The notes: a model not told the origin generated them from the sequence alone. 64,000 nt of DNA from Frankia umida (GCF_023242945.1 NZ_JALKFT010000002.1:301531-365530); one strand, 5' to 3'. Positions 8,055 to 17,071 are shown, counted from the first letter of the stretch. Translations and numbers: made by a program.

Positions 8055-9629
8055 ATGGGCGACATGCGAAACGCGCACACCGTGGAGCAGGTTCGGGCGG
8101 CCGAGGCGGAGCGGTTCGCCGTTCTCCCCCCGGGCGCACTCATGCAGCGGGCGGTCTTCGGGCTGGTCGCCTACGTGGTTCGACGGCTCGGCCGGGTCCA
8201 CGGCGCCCGGATCGTCATCCTGGCCGGTTCCGGTGACAACGGCGGCGACGCCCTGTGGGCCGGCGCCCGGCTGGCGGCCCGGGGGGCGCGGGTGGACGCG
8301 ATCGCCACCGGAACGACACATCCACAGGCCACCGCCGCGCTGCTGGCCGCCGGTGGCCACCGCCAGATCGTCGCGACGTCCGCCGGGCCGGACGAACCCA
8401 CCCTCCGCGCGCTGCTGGAACGCGCCGACCTCGTCCTCGACGGCCTGCTCGGTATCGGCGGACGCGGGGGACTGCGCCCGGCGCACGCCCGCCTGGCCGC
8501 GCTCGCACCGCCGCGGCGCACCGTCGCCGTCGACCTGCCCAGCGGTGTGGACGCCGACACCGGCGCCGTGGCGGGCGACGCGATCCGCGCCAGCGCGACG
8601 ATCACCTTCGGGACCTACAAGCGTGGCCTGTGGCTGATGCCCGGAGCCGCCCACACCGGCCCGGTGGAGCTGGTCGACATCGGTCTGACGCTGCCCGAGC
8701 CGGACCTGCGAGCGCTGGACGACGCGGACGTCCGCGCGGCGCTGCCAGTACCGCACGAGACGGCGTCGAAGTACCGGCGGGGCGTGCTCGGGCTTGTCGC
8801 CGGCAGCGACGACTACCCCGGGGCGGCCGTGCTCGCCGTCGGCGGGGCGCTGCGCGGCGGTGCCGGCTATCTGCGGGTCGTCAGCGTGGGACGCGCGGAC
8901 CCGGCCTCGGGGCGCATCCACGGCCGGGCCGGCGACCATGTCCGCGCGGCGCATCCGGAGGCCGTGGTCACCGACATCGCACCCGGTGACCGGGCCGCCC
9001 TGCTGGCCGCCGGACGGGTGCAGGCCTGGGCGATCGGCCCGGGTCTGGCCGGCGACACCTCGGCCACCGGCGCGTCGCTGGACGCCCTGCTCGGCGAGGA
9101 CGTGCCGCTCGTCGTCGACGCCGGTGCCCTCGACCCGCTCGCCGACCTGCTCGCCGCCGACCGCACCCGGCTGCACCGGCGGGTCGCACCGGTGCTGGTC
9201 ACTCCGCATGAGGGCGAGTTCGCCCGGCTGGTCGGGCGGGTCCTGGGCTGGGACGCGGCGAAGGCCGCGGACGAGCTGGCGGCCGACCGGCTCGCGACCG
9301 TGCGGCGGGTCGCCGCCGAGACCGGCGCGGTCATCCTGCTCAAGGGCGCGCGCACCCTCGTCGTCGAGCCATCCGGGACGGCCTGGGTGAACACCACCGG
9401 TTCGCCCTGGCTCGGCACCGCCGGCAGCGGGGATGTGCTCACCGGCCTGATCGGCTCGCTGGCCGCCGCCGGCCTGCCCGTGGCGTTCGCCGGGGCGGTG
9501 GGTGCCCACCTGCACGGCCGCGCCGCCGAACGGGCCGGGGTACACGGCTGCCTCCCGCTGGCCGCAAGCGACCTGCCCCGCCTGCTCGCCGCCACCGTCA
9601 CCGACCTGTTGACCGACCCGGCCCGCTGA
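8055..9629 (+). CDS. nnr: Bifunctional NAD(P)H-hydrate epimerase / ADP-dependent NAD(P)H-hydrate dehydratase
   Basis: Repairs hydrated NADH and NADPH: the N-terminal half epimerises the R and S hydrates and the C-terminal half dehydrates the S form using ADP. The 524-residue product has the epimerase signature GSGDNGGDALWAGARLA near 60 and VDLPSGVDADTGAV near 160. It then has the ribokinase-like dehydratase with TPHEGEFARLVGR near 390 and the GTAGSGDVLTGLIGSLA phosphate/catalytic loop near 460. ATG 8055 is chosen because GGGGAGCGGG ends 4 bases upstream; ATG 8064 is an alternative. Both domains look intact. Confidence 0.93.
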   Translation: MGDMRNAHTVEQVRAAEAERFAVLPPGALMQRAVFGLVAYVVRRLGRVHGARIVILAGSGDNGGDALWAGARLAARGARVDAIATGTTHPQATAALLAAGGHRQIVATSAGPDEPTLRALLERADLVLDGLLGIGGRGGLRPAHARLAALAPPRRTVAVDLPSGVDADTGAVAGDAIRASATITFGTYKRGLWLMPGAAHTGPVELVDIGLTLPEPDLRALDDADVRAALPVPHETASKYRRGVLGLVAGSDDYPGAAVLAVGGALRGGAGYLRVVSVGRADPASGRIHGRAGDHVRAAHPEAVVTDIAPGDRAALLAAGRVQAWAIGPGLAGDTSATGASLDALLGEDVPLVVDAGALDPLADLLAADRTRLHRRVAPVLVTPHEGEFARLVGRVLGWDAAKAADELAADRLATVRRVAAETGAVILLKGARTLVVEPSGTAWVNTTGSPWLGTAGSGDVLTGLIGSLAAAGLPVAFAGAVGAHLHGRAAERAGVHGCLPLAASDLPRLLAATVTDLLTDPAR

Positions 9630-9734
9630 GGGAGCCCGACCCGACCCGCTGGCGGGGCTGGGCGCGGGCCCGGGCTGGCTCTGGCCGACGGGCTGGCTGG
9701 GTGGTGGCTGGGACGCCGGTCGGTGGTCTGCCGG

Positions 9735-9740
9735 TAGCGT
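9735..9740 (+). promoter_or_regulatory. Candidate -10 (TAGCGT) for leaderless alr mRNA
   Basis: TAGCGT lies 7 bases before the GTG of alr, with no ribosome-binding site between. The same hexamer and spacing recur at other genes in the window. Confidence 0.45.
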
Positions 9741-9747
9741 TGGTCGG

Positions 9748-10902
9748 GTGAGTGAGCAGCCGACCAACACCGGGGCCGGGCCCGCCGCCCGTACCTACGC
9801 GGCCATCGAGCTCGACGCGGTGCGGGATTCGGTGACCGCCCTCGTCGACCGGGCCGGCCCGGCCGCGACCATGGCCGTGGTGAAGGCCGACGGTTACGGC
9901 CATGGCATGCTCCCGTGCGCCCGGGCCGCGCTTGAGGCCGGGGCGACCTGGCTGGGCACGGCCTTCCTCGAGGAGGCGCTGGCGCTGCGCGCCGCCGGGA
10001 TCACCGTGCCGGTGCTGTGCTGGCTCAGCACACCCGCGGAGAACATCGACGCGGCGATCGAGGCCGACATCGACCTGTCGGCCTCCGCACCCTGGGCGCT
10101 GCGGCGGATCGCCGCGGCCGCCCGCCGGGTCGGCCGACGCGCCCGCGTGCATCTCAAGGCCGACACCGGACTCGGCCGGGCCGGGGCGACCCCGGCGGAC
10201 TGGCCCGACCTGTGCGACGACGCGGCCCGGCTGGAGGCCGAGGGCGTCCTGTCGGCCTACGGCGTCTGGAGCCATCTGGCCTTCGCGGACGCCCCGGGGC
10301 ATCCGACCGTGCAGGCCCAGATCGGGATGTTCCAGGAGGCCATCGACATCGCCGACAAGGCCGGTCTGACCCCGGTCGTGCGCCATCTCGCCAACTCCGC
10401 GGCGACCCTGGTCAGCCCGCAGGCCCACTTCGACCTGGTCCGACCGGGTGTGTCGGTCTACGGGCTCTCACCCGGCCCCGAGGTCGGCCCGCCGGCTCGT
10501 TTCGGCCTGCGCCCGGCGATGACGCTGGTCAGCCATGCCGCCCTGGTCAAGCGGGTGCCGGCCGGCACCGGCGTGTCCTACGCCCACCGCTACACCACCG
10601 AACGCGCGGCGACGCTGGCCCTGGTCCCCCTGGGCTACGCCGACGGCGTTCCCCGGTCGGCGACGAACCGCGGCGAGGTGCTTCTCGGTGGACGGCGGCG
10701 ACGCATCGCCGGCACCGTCTGCATGGATCAGTTCGTTCTCGACGTCGGCGACGACGACGTGTCCGTCGGCGACGAGGTGGTGCTGTTCGGCCCGGGTGAC
10801 CAGGGTGAGCCGACCGCCGACGACTGGGCCACCGCCGCCGGCACCATCAACTACGAGATCGTCACCCGCATCGGCGCCCGCGTGCCCCGCGTGTACCGCT
10901 GA
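9748..10902 (+). CDS. alr: Alanine racemase
   Basis: PLP enzyme that makes D-alanine for peptidoglycan cross-bridges. It has 384 residues, the usual length. The PLP lysine lies in AVVKADGYGHG (Lys46), the catalytic tyrosine in GTGVSYAHRY near 275, and the barrel and beta domains are complete (HLKADTGLGRAG, ANSAATL, GTVCMDQFVLDVG). GTG start at 9748. It sits between nnrDE and a minus-strand unknown, with tsaE downstream, matching the conserved actinobacterial nnr-alr-tsaE order. Confidence 0.95.
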   Translation: MSEQPTNTGAGPAARTYAAIELDAVRDSVTALVDRAGPAATMAVVKADGYGHGMLPCARAALEAGATWLGTAFLEEALALRAAGITVPVLCWLSTPAENIDAAIEADIDLSASAPWALRRIAAAARRVGRRARVHLKADTGLGRAGATPADWPDLCDDAARLEAEGVLSAYGVWSHLAFADAPGHPTVQAQIGMFQEAIDIADKAGLTPVVRHLANSAATLVSPQAHFDLVRPGVSVYGLSPGPEVGPPARFGLRPAMTLVSHAALVKRVPAGTGVSYAHRYTTERAATLALVPLGYADGVPRSATNRGEVLLGGRRRRIAGTVCMDQFVLDVGDDDVSVGDEVVLFGPGDQGEPTADDWATAAGTINYEIVTRIGARVPRVYR

Positions 10903-10911
10903 TCCGCGGCG

Positions 10912-11295
10912 TCAGCCGCAGCCGCCGGAGGAGCAGCCGCCGCCGGTCGCGGTGCTGCCGCCGAACATGCCGCGTTCCATGCGGCGCCGCACTGGCTGGG
11001 CGGCGGCCTGGGCGGCTTCCTGCTCGGCCTGTTCGATCTGGCCCCGGGTGGTGAGGGTGAGCATCACCGGCTTCGGCCCGCTCGGGGCGGCCGACGTCGA
11101 TGCCAGCACCGGGGAGCCGACTCCGACCGCGCTGGTCGCCGTGATCGCAACCGAGGCGGCCACGGCGGGCTCGAGCTCGAGTTCGGGCTCGGACTCGTCG
11201 GCCACGCCGAGCGCGGCGGCGCGCTCCGGGCCGGTGAGGGTCCGGTTCGGGTTCGCGGAGACGGGCTCCTGATGCCTGCGCCATGACAGCTTCAT
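10912..11295 (-). CDS. Unknown protein with Cys-Gly-rich C-terminus
   Basis: A 127-residue protein starting MKLSWRRHQEP, with ATG 11295 behind GGAGG. The middle is Ala/Val/Glu-rich and the last ten residues are GGCSSGGCG-like, a small Cys/Gly tail that could bind metal. A short basic helical segment (QPVRRRMERGMFGGS) precedes the tail. It converges on alr with a 9-base gap. I do not recognise a family. The proper ribosome-binding site and normal base use support it being real. Confidence 0.6.
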   Translation of the reverse strand: MKLSWRRHQEPVSANPNRTLTGPERAAALGVADESEPELELEPAVAASVAITATSAVGVGSPVLASTSAAPSGPKPVMLTLTTRGQIEQAEQEAAQAAAQPVRRRMERGMFGGSTATGGGCSSGGCG

Positions 11296-11512
11296 GTATC
11301 TGCCTCCGTGATCACTATCGATGGGCCGGTCACTCCACGGTAGAGGACGACGTCCCGCTTGGCCGGGCAGGCCGGCCCGGACGTGACCCAGTCGAAGGTC
11401 CGGGTGATCGGTGGCCCGCTCGGCGGCGGGCGGGGTGTCGTCCAGAGGGTGCGGTGTCGGCCGGGGACGGGGGGTCGTGCGTCGGGCGGGGGTCGGCGAC
11501 TAGGATCGAGGC

Positions 11513-11620
11513 GTAGTCGCGACTGGCGCACAGAGGTGGAACTGACCACCGGGGAGCGATGAGCGGGTCGGTGCCGCGCGTCTGGGTGCCTCCGGCCGAA
11601 CGAGACGTGCCGGAGGTTAC
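11513..11620 (+). promoter_or_regulatory. ZTP (pfl) riboswitch controlling glyA
   Basis: The stretch from 11516 carries the class signature: GCGACTGGCG, then a hairpin GGTGG/CCACC, then CCACCGGGGAGCG, and downstream a TCTGGGT element (11581-11587) equivalent to the second conserved block. ZTP riboswitches sense ZMP/ZTP, which builds up when 10-formyl-THF is short, and turn on folate and purine genes such as glyA. The expression platform is visible: CCTCCGGC (11589-11596) can pair with GCCGGAGG (11609-11616), burying the GGAGG ribosome-binding site of glyA. Control is therefore probably translational. Confidence 0.88.
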
Positions 11621-11621
11621 T

Positions 11622-12884
11622 GTGCACAACCCACCCCTTCCCGAACTGACCGTCGCCGATCCGGAGATCGCGGGTCTGATCGAGGCCGAGGCCTCCCGCC
11701 AGCACGGGTCCATCAGGTTGATCGCCTCGGAGAACTACGTGTCCACCGCGGTGCTCGAGGCATCCGGTTCGGTGCTGACCAACAAGTACTCCGAGGGGTA
11801 CGTCGGGAAGCGCTACTACGAGGGCCAGCAGGTCATCGACCCGATCGAGACCCTCGCCGTCGACCGGGCGAAGGCGCTGTTCGGGGTCGAGCACGCCAAT
11901 GTCCAGCCGTACTCCGGGTCGCCGGCGAACCTGGCCGTCTACCTGGCCTTCGCCCAGCCCGGCGACACGATCATGGGTCTGTCACTGCCGATGGGCGGGC
12001 ACCTCACCCACGGGTGGAGCGTGTCGGCGACCGGCAAGTGGTTCCGCAGCGTTCGTTACGGGCTGCGGGCCGACACCGGCCGGATCGACCTGGACGAGGT
12101 GCGTGACCTCGCCCTGGCCGAGCGTCCGAAGGTCATCTTCTGCGGCGGCACGGCGATCCCGCGCACGATCGACTTCCCCGGTTTCGCCGAGATCGCGCGG
12201 GAGGTCGGCGCCGTGCTCGTCGCCGACATCGCGCACATCGCCGGGCTCATCGCCGGGGGTGCGCATCCGTCCCCGGTCGGGCACGCCCCGGTGATCTCCA
12301 CCACCACGCACAAGACGCTGCGCGGCCCGCGTGGCGCGATGCTGATGTCGGACGCGGAGCATGCCACGGCGCTGGACAAGGCGGTCTTCCCCGGTCTGCA
12401 GGGTGGCCCGCACAACCACACCACCGCGGCGATCGCCGTCGCGCTGCGGGAGGCGGCGACCCCGTCGTTCCGCGAGTACGCCCAGGCCATCGTCGCCAAC
12501 GCCCGCGCCCTGGCCGAGGCCCTGGTCGAGCGTGGCTTCGACCTGGTCACCGGCGGTACCGACAACCACCTGATCCTCATCGACCTGACCAGCAAGGACA
12601 TCGGCGGCAAGCCGGCGGCCAAGGCGCTGGACGCCGCGGGTATCGAGCTGAACTACAACGCCGTGCCGTTCGACAAGCGCAAGCCGTTCGACCCGTCCGG
12701 CATCCGCCTCGGCACCGCCGCGGTGACCACCCGGGGCCTGACCACCGCGCACATGCCGCTGATCGCCGGTTGGATCGACGACGCCGTCAAGGCGGCCTCG
12801 GCCAACGACACCGCGACGATCGAGCGGATTCGGGCCCAGGTCAACGAGCTGACCGCCGGTTTCCCGATGCCGGGCTTCGCCTGA
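11622..12884 (+). CDS. glyA: Serine hydroxymethyltransferase
   Basis: PLP enzyme converting serine plus THF to glycine plus 5,10-methylene-THF. The true start is placed at GTG 11622 (MHNPPLPEL), 5 bases after GGAGG (11612-11616), giving 420 residues. An in-frame ATG at 11559 lies inside the riboswitch aptamer and would add 21 unconserved residues. Motifs: SENYVSTAVLEASGSVLTNK, the VADIAHIAGL PLP-aspartate region, PLP lysine in STTTHKTLRGPRG (Lys231), and GTAAVTTRG near the C-terminus. The gene is monocistronic, with a hairpin after it. Confidence 0.95.
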   Translation: MHNPPLPELTVADPEIAGLIEAEASRQHGSIRLIASENYVSTAVLEASGSVLTNKYSEGYVGKRYYEGQQVIDPIETLAVDRAKALFGVEHANVQPYSGSPANLAVYLAFAQPGDTIMGLSLPMGGHLTHGWSVSATGKWFRSVRYGLRADTGRIDLDEVRDLALAERPKVIFCGGTAIPRTIDFPGFAEIAREVGAVLVADIAHIAGLIAGGAHPSPVGHAPVISTTTHKTLRGPRGAMLMSDAEHATALDKAVFPGLQGGPHNHTTAAIAVALREAATPSFREYAQAIVANARALAEALVERGFDLVTGGTDNHLILIDLTSKDIGGKPAAKALDAAGIELNYNAVPFDKRKPFDPSGIRLGTAAVTTRGLTTAHMPLIAGWIDDAVKAASANDTATIERIRAQVNELTAGFPMPGFA

Positions 12885-12899
12885 TCCACCCCGATGATC

Positions 12900-12927
12900 C
12901 GCTCCGTCGCCAACCGGCTACGGAGCG
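12900..12927 (+). terminator. Hairpin after glyA
   Basis: CGCTCCGT (12900-12907) pairs perfectly with ACGGAGCG (12920-12927) across a 12-base loop, 15 bases after the glyA stop. No T-run follows, which is common for terminators in this GC range. Confidence 0.55.
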
Positions 12928-13085
12928 CGGGCTGACCGGCCCCTGAGCGGCCCCGCGTCTGACCCGTGCACGCCGGACCATGGTCGTGGACGAGTCCCCT
13001 CGAACCTGCCTGTGTCGGATGTGCGAGGCATCATCGGTTCAGGGCAGTCCGGAGGAGCCGGGTTGTGCGGTGGACGGAGGCGGGG

Positions 13086-14213
13086 ATGGTCAGGTCGGTC
13101 GGTGCGGTGGCGGGGTCCCGAGCAGCACGGGCGGTCACCGGCTCACTCGGGGTGGTCGGGGTGGCCGCTGTCGCCGGTCTCGTCGCCGAGCGCCGGGCCA
13201 TCCACCGTCGTCGCCTGCGTACGGAGGTCACCAGGTCGTTCGAGGCCGCGCGGATCGACGGCCGGGTCACCACCGTCCTCGCCGGCGACGGGGTACCGCT
13301 GCACGTCGAGGAGACCGGCCCGGCGGACGCACCGCTCACCCTGGTGTTCGTGCACGGGTTCTGCGTGTGTTCCGACAGCTGGATCCTGCAGCAGCGCGAT
13401 CTGGCCGATCTCGGGCGGATGGTGTTCTTCGACCAGCGCGCCCACGGGCGTTCCGGTCCGTCCGTCGTGGGCAACTGCACCATCGACGTGCTCGCGGATG
13501 ACCTGTACCGGGTCATCCGCGAGCGGGTCCCCACCGGGCCGATCGTGCTGATCGGCCACTCGATGGGCGGCATGGCGGTGCTGGGGCTCGCCGAGGAGCA
13601 TCCGGAACTGTTCGGCGAGCGCATCATCGGCGTCGCCCTGCTGTCCACCAGCGCCTCGGAGCTCGCCCGGGCCACCCTGGGCCCGGCGGCGCTGCTGACC
13701 GGGGTCGTGCGGCGGGTGGTGCCGGGTGTCGCCGTCGGCATGCGGCGGGCGTCCGGGGTGCTCGAGCACCTGCGCGGCAGCGGCAGCGACCTGTCCTGGG
13801 AGGTGACCCGCCGGATCGCCTTCGGCGGCACCGACCTGTCGCCCGCCGTCATCACCTTCCTCGAGGAGATGGTCTCCCGGACTCCGGTGGAGGTCATCGC
13901 GGCCTTCCTGCCGACCCTGCTCGACAACGACCGTCTCGCCGCCGTCGACCGGTTCACGACCACCCCCACGCTGATCGTCGTCGGAGCCGCGGACCTGGTC
14001 ACCCCGGTCGGTCACAGCCGCACGATCGCGGCGGCCCTGCCCGAGGCGGAGCTGCTCGTCGAGGAGAACGCCGGGCACGCCATCATGCTGGAACGCCCCG
14101 CGGCGGTGAACGCGGCGATCCGTCGACTGGTCGAGCGTGCCGTCACCGGCCCCGCCGTCGCCCGGCCCGCCGCCGCGCACCGCCGGACCGCCCGACCGCT
14201 CGGCGCCGCCTGA
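13086..14213 (+). CDS. Alpha/beta-fold hydrolase
   Basis: A 375-residue alpha/beta hydrolase. The nucleophile elbow is GHSMGG (Ser159). FVHGFCVCSDSW before it supplies the oxyanion-hole HG motif, a GAADLVTPVGHS strand carries the likely acid, and ENAGHAIMLERP holds the catalytic histidine. The N-terminal 40 residues include a hydrophobic stretch (TGSLGVVGVAAVAGLVAERR) that may anchor it in the membrane. ATG 13086 follows GGAGG by 5 bases; GTG 13065, also behind GGAGG, is an alternative. It lies between alr/glyA and tsaE, as in other actinobacteria. Substrate unknown. Confidence 0.85.
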   Translation: MVRSVGAVAGSRAARAVTGSLGVVGVAAVAGLVAERRAIHRRRLRTEVTRSFEAARIDGRVTTVLAGDGVPLHVEETGPADAPLTLVFVHGFCVCSDSWILQQRDLADLGRMVFFDQRAHGRSGPSVVGNCTIDVLADDLYRVIRERVPTGPIVLIGHSMGGMAVLGLAEEHPELFGERIIGVALLSTSASELARATLGPAALLTGVVRRVVPGVAVGMRRASGVLEHLRGSGSDLSWEVTRRIAFGGTDLSPAVITFLEEMVSRTPVEVIAAFLPTLLDNDRLAAVDRFTTTPTLIVVGAADLVTPVGHSRTIAAALPEAELLVEENAGHAIMLERPAAVNAAIRRLVERAVTGPAVARPAAAHRRTARPLGAA

Positions 14214-14291
14214 GCCCGTTCGAAGACCCGCGGCAGCCGCTGTCGCGGCCGGTGGGCGGGGAAGGTGCGCGCGAGTGGTGAGAATGGAGCC

Positions 14292-14816
14292 ATGAGCGTG
14301 AACCCGACACGCGGTGCCGACGACGGCGTTCAGGCCCCGGCGCTGGAGATCCCGACGGTGCGGATCCCGACGGCCGAGCGGATGCGTGCGCTCGGCGCGC
14401 GGCTGGCCGTCGTGCTGCGTCCCGGCGATCTGATCGTGCTCTCAGGGCCGCTCGGTGCCGGCAAGACCGTGCTCGCCCAGGGCATCGCGGCCGGTCTCGG
14501 CGTCCGGGAGACGGTCACCTCGCCGACCTACGTGCTGTCGCGGATCTACGCCGACGGCCGCATCCCGCTCGTCCATGTGGACGCCTACCGGCTCGGCGCG
14601 GCGGCCGAGGCGGACGACCTGGACCTCGACGCCGACGCCGACCGGTCGGTGACCGTCGTCGAATGGGGCGCGGGCCTGGTCGAAGGTCTCGCCCAGGACC
14701 ATCTGGAGGTGGTGCTGACCCGGCCCACCGCCGACGAGTCCGGCGAGGTCCGAACCGTGCGGCTGCTGGCATCCGGCCCGTCCTGGACCGCACGTCTGCG
14801 TGGCCTGTCGAGCTGA
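14292..14816 (+). CDS. tsaE: tRNA threonylcarbamoyladenosine biosynthesis protein TsaE
   Basis: P-loop ATPase that drives the TsaB-TsaD complex making t6A37 on ANN-decoding tRNAs. It has 174 residues. Walker A is GPLGAGKT near residue 57, followed by VTSPTYVLSRIY and VHVDAYRL, and the Walker-B-like VVEWG is present near 120. The start at ATG 14292 gives MSVNPTRG. It is followed 51 bases later by tsaB and then rimI. Confidence 0.94.
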   Translation: MSVNPTRGADDGVQAPALEIPTVRIPTAERMRALGARLAVVLRPGDLIVLSGPLGAGKTVLAQGIAAGLGVRETVTSPTYVLSRIYADGRIPLVHVDAYRLGAAAEADDLDLDADADRSVTVVEWGAGLVEGLAQDHLEVVLTRPTADESGEVRTVRLLASGPSWTARLRGLSS

Positions 14817-14855
14817 CGGGCATGGGGCGCGGCCTCGGTGGGTCGGGCGCCTCCG

Positions 14856-14861
14856 TAGGCT
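14856..14861 (+). promoter_or_regulatory. Candidate -10 (TAGGCT) for leaderless tsaB mRNA
   Basis: TAGGCT lies 6 bases before the tsaB GTG, so tsaB-rimI may have its own leaderless promoter as well as readthrough from tsaE. Confidence 0.45.
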
Positions 14862-14867
14862 GGAGCG

Positions 14868-15635
14868 GTGCTGGTGCTGGCCCTTGATACGTCCACGGCT
14901 GCCTGTGCTGTGGCCCTCGCTGAACTGACGGCGGCCGAGACCGCCGCGAATCCCGGCGGCCCGAGCTGGCTGGATGAGGCCGTCGGCGACGCCGGGGTGC
15001 AGGTCTGGCCGCGCGGCAGCGTCGTCACCGTCGATGCCCGCCGCCACGGCGAGCTGCTGGCGCCGTCGATGCGCTCGGTGCTCGACGAAGCGGACGTGCA
15101 CCCCTGCGACCTCGCGGCGGTCGTCGTCGGAGCCGGGCCGGGGCCGTTCACCAGCCTGCGGGTCGGGATGGTCACGGCCGCCGCGTTCGCCGACGCGCTG
15201 GAGATCCCCGTGCACGGCGTCTGCTCGCTGGACGGCATCGGTGCCGCGACGATCGGGGCGACCGCCGTGGTCACCGATGCCCGTCGGCGGGAGGTGTACT
15301 GGGCCCGGTACGACGATGGCGTGCGGGTGGGCGACCCCGCGGTCGGCCGGCCGGCGCAGGTCGCCGAGCTGTTGCGTGCTCACGGCGTCACGGCGGTCGT
15401 CGGCCCAGGTCGGGCCCTGTACGCGGACCTGTTCGCCGACTTCGCGGAGCTTCCCCTACCCGCCGCGGGCGGTGACACCACCGTGCCGGAGGCGGGCTAC
15501 CCGCGTCCGGAGCTGCTGGTCGGCCTCGCCGGCGCCGATCTGCTGGCGGGGCGTGTCCCGCCGCCCCTGGTCCCGCTCTACCTGCGACGACCGGACGCCT
15601 CCGAGCCGCACGCCCCGAAGCCGGTCAGCTCATGA
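14868..15635 (+). CDS. tsaB: tRNA threonylcarbamoyladenosine biosynthesis protein TsaB
   Basis: ASKHA-fold partner of TsaD in t6A37 synthesis. It has 255 residues and starts at GTG 14868 with LVLALDTSTAACAVAL. The VVVGAGPGPFTSLRVGM motif near residue 85 and DARRREVYWARY near 140 are typical of TsaB. It overlaps rimI by 4 bases (ATGA), indicating translational coupling. The usual third partner, tsaD, does not follow. Confidence 0.93.
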   Translation: MLVLALDTSTAACAVALAELTAAETAANPGGPSWLDEAVGDAGVQVWPRGSVVTVDARRHGELLAPSMRSVLDEADVHPCDLAAVVVGAGPGPFTSLRVGMVTAAAFADALEIPVHGVCSLDGIGAATIGATAVVTDARRREVYWARYDDGVRVGDPAVGRPAQVAELLRAHGVTAVVGPGRALYADLFADFAELPLPAAGGDTTVPEAGYPRPELLVGLAGADLLAGRVPPPLVPLYLRRPDASEPHAPKPVSS

Positions 15636-16306
15636 CCCAGCCGGGCCGCCCGGCCCGGCCCGCCACGACCGAGCCGCCAGCTCCTGGATCCTCCGTCACC
15701 AGACCCCGGACCTCCCCGCTCCCGGTCAGCGAACCCCCGGCCGGCGCGCAGGCCGTCGTGGATCTTGTCATGGTGCCCACGCGCTGGTGGCATGTCGAGA
15801 CCATCGCGAACCTCGAGCGCACGGTCTTCGTGGCCGACGCGTGGAGCGCCGAGCTGTTCTGGTCCGAGCTCGCCCAGGGCGATCAGCGTTACTACCTGAC
15901 CGCGCTGTCGCGCCCGCGTGGTGTCGCCACGCACGACCTGACGTCGATCGTCGGTTACGCGGGTCTGGCGATCTCCGAGGACGGGGCCTACATCCAGACG
16001 GTGGGAGTCGTCCCGCACCTGCGTGGCAGGGGAGTCGGCGCCCGTCTGATGATCAGCCTGCTGCGCCGGGCGCGCCAGTTGGGGGCGCGCTCCTGCGGGC
16101 TGGAGGTCCGCACCGACAACCACGCCGCCCGGGCCCTCTACCACCGGCTCGGCTTCGTCGACATCGGTCAGCGGCGCGGCTACTACCAGCCCTCCGGCGG
16201 CGATGCCTTCGTCATGCGGGCCCGGCCGATCGACACGGTGGGCTACGGCATTCTGCTCGACGACCGGGAGCGTGCCCTCCCCGGCAGCGCCCTGCTGCAA
16301 CCCTGA
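15632..16306 (+). CDS. rimI: Ribosomal-protein-alanine N-acetyltransferase RimI-like
   Basis: GNAT acetyltransferase, family-typically acting on the N-terminus of ribosomal protein S18. It has 224 residues. The first 45 are a Pro/Ala-rich extension not seen in short RimI proteins. The GNAT core has WSAELFWSEL, the acetyl-CoA loop VVPHLRGRGVGARLM near 130 and LEVRTDNHAARALYHRLGF near 160. The ATG at 15632 overlaps the tsaB stop. The next gene is on the other strand, so the operon ends here. Confidence 0.9.
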   Translation: MTQPGRPARPATTEPPAPGSSVTRPRTSPLPVSEPPAGAQAVVDLVMVPTRWWHVETIANLERTVFVADAWSAELFWSELAQGDQRYYLTALSRPRGVATHDLTSIVGYAGLAISEDGAYIQTVGVVPHLRGRGVGARLMISLLRRARQLGARSCGLEVRTDNHAARALYHRLGFVDIGQRRGYYQPSGGDAFVMRARPIDTVGYGILLDDRERALPGSALLQP

Positions 16307-16328
16307 CCAGCAGCCGCCGGTGGCCCGG

Positions 16329-16964
16329 TCAGGCTGCCGCGCGGGCGCGCAGAGCCGCCTCGCCGGCGCTGCGGCTGCGGGTGTTCAGGTCGATGAACTC
16401 CGCGAGCGCCGGGTTGACCGGAGCGAGCGTCATCTCCACCCGGATCAGCTCGACATCGGTCGCGCCGAGTGACTCCAGGATGTGTGCCACGTAGGGGAGC
16501 TGGTGGTCCCAGCCCTCCTTGGGTGTGCCCGCCGCGTAGGAACCGCCCTGGGTGGCGAGCACGGTGACGCGGGAACCGGTCAGCGCCGAGGGCTCCGGAG
16601 GCTGGCGCAGCGTGCGGCCCACGATGATGATCTGATCGACCCACGCCTTGAACGTCGAGGGCACCGAGAAGTTGTACATCGGCAGCGTGAACAGGTACTC
16701 GTCGGCCGCCTCGAGCTCGGCGACCAGCTCCTCGCGCCGCTTGACGGCCTCGGTCTGCGTGGGCGAGTGCTGGTCGGAGGGCAGGAAGCCGGCGGAGACG
16801 GTCTCCCAGTCCAGATGGGGCGGGGGCGTGAGGGCGAGATCCCGGTAGCCGAGGGTGCCGCCGGGATGGGCGGCCTGCCAGGCCTCGGCGAAGACAGCGC
16901 CCAGCGCCCGGGAGGTCGAACCCTCACGGGCGAAGCTGGCGTCGACGTGCAGTAGGTGGGCCAT
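16329..16964 (-). CDS. azoR: FMN-dependent NADH-azoreductase (flavodoxin-fold quinone reductase)
   Basis: A 211-residue flavodoxin-like reductase. HVDASFAREGSTSRALG binds the FMN phosphate near the N-terminus, PMYNFSVPSTFKAWVDQI near 95 is the AzoR signature, and ATQGGSYAAGTP near 140 completes the FMN site. Such enzymes reduce quinones and azo dyes with NADH and are often induced by electrophiles. ATG 16964 is preceded by AAAGGACGG. It is divergent from a MarR regulator with palindromes between them, a standard redox-sensing pair, so repression by that MarR is likely. Confidence 0.9.
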   Translation of the reverse strand: MAHLLHVDASFAREGSTSRALGAVFAEAWQAAHPGGTLGYRDLALTPPPHLDWETVSAGFLPSDQHSPTQTEAVKRREELVAELEAADEYLFTLPMYNFSVPSTFKAWVDQIIIVGRTLRQPPEPSALTGSRVTVLATQGGSYAAGTPKEGWDHQLPYVAHILESLGATDVELIRVEMTLAPVNPALAEFIDLNTRSRSAGEAALRARAAA

Positions 16965-17071
16965 GAGCCGTCCTTTGAGTCACGGTTGCCGAGTCACGTT
17001 CGCGTCGCGGTTGCTCAGGCCGGGCCAGCCAGGTCAGGCCGCGTCAACCACGCGCAGGAAAGATCTCGATG

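Noticed and set aside
11559..11621. ATG at 11559 as glyA start
   Set aside because: It lies inside the ZTP aptamer, adds 21 unconserved residues and lacks a good ribosome-binding site, whereas GTG 11622 has GGAGG.
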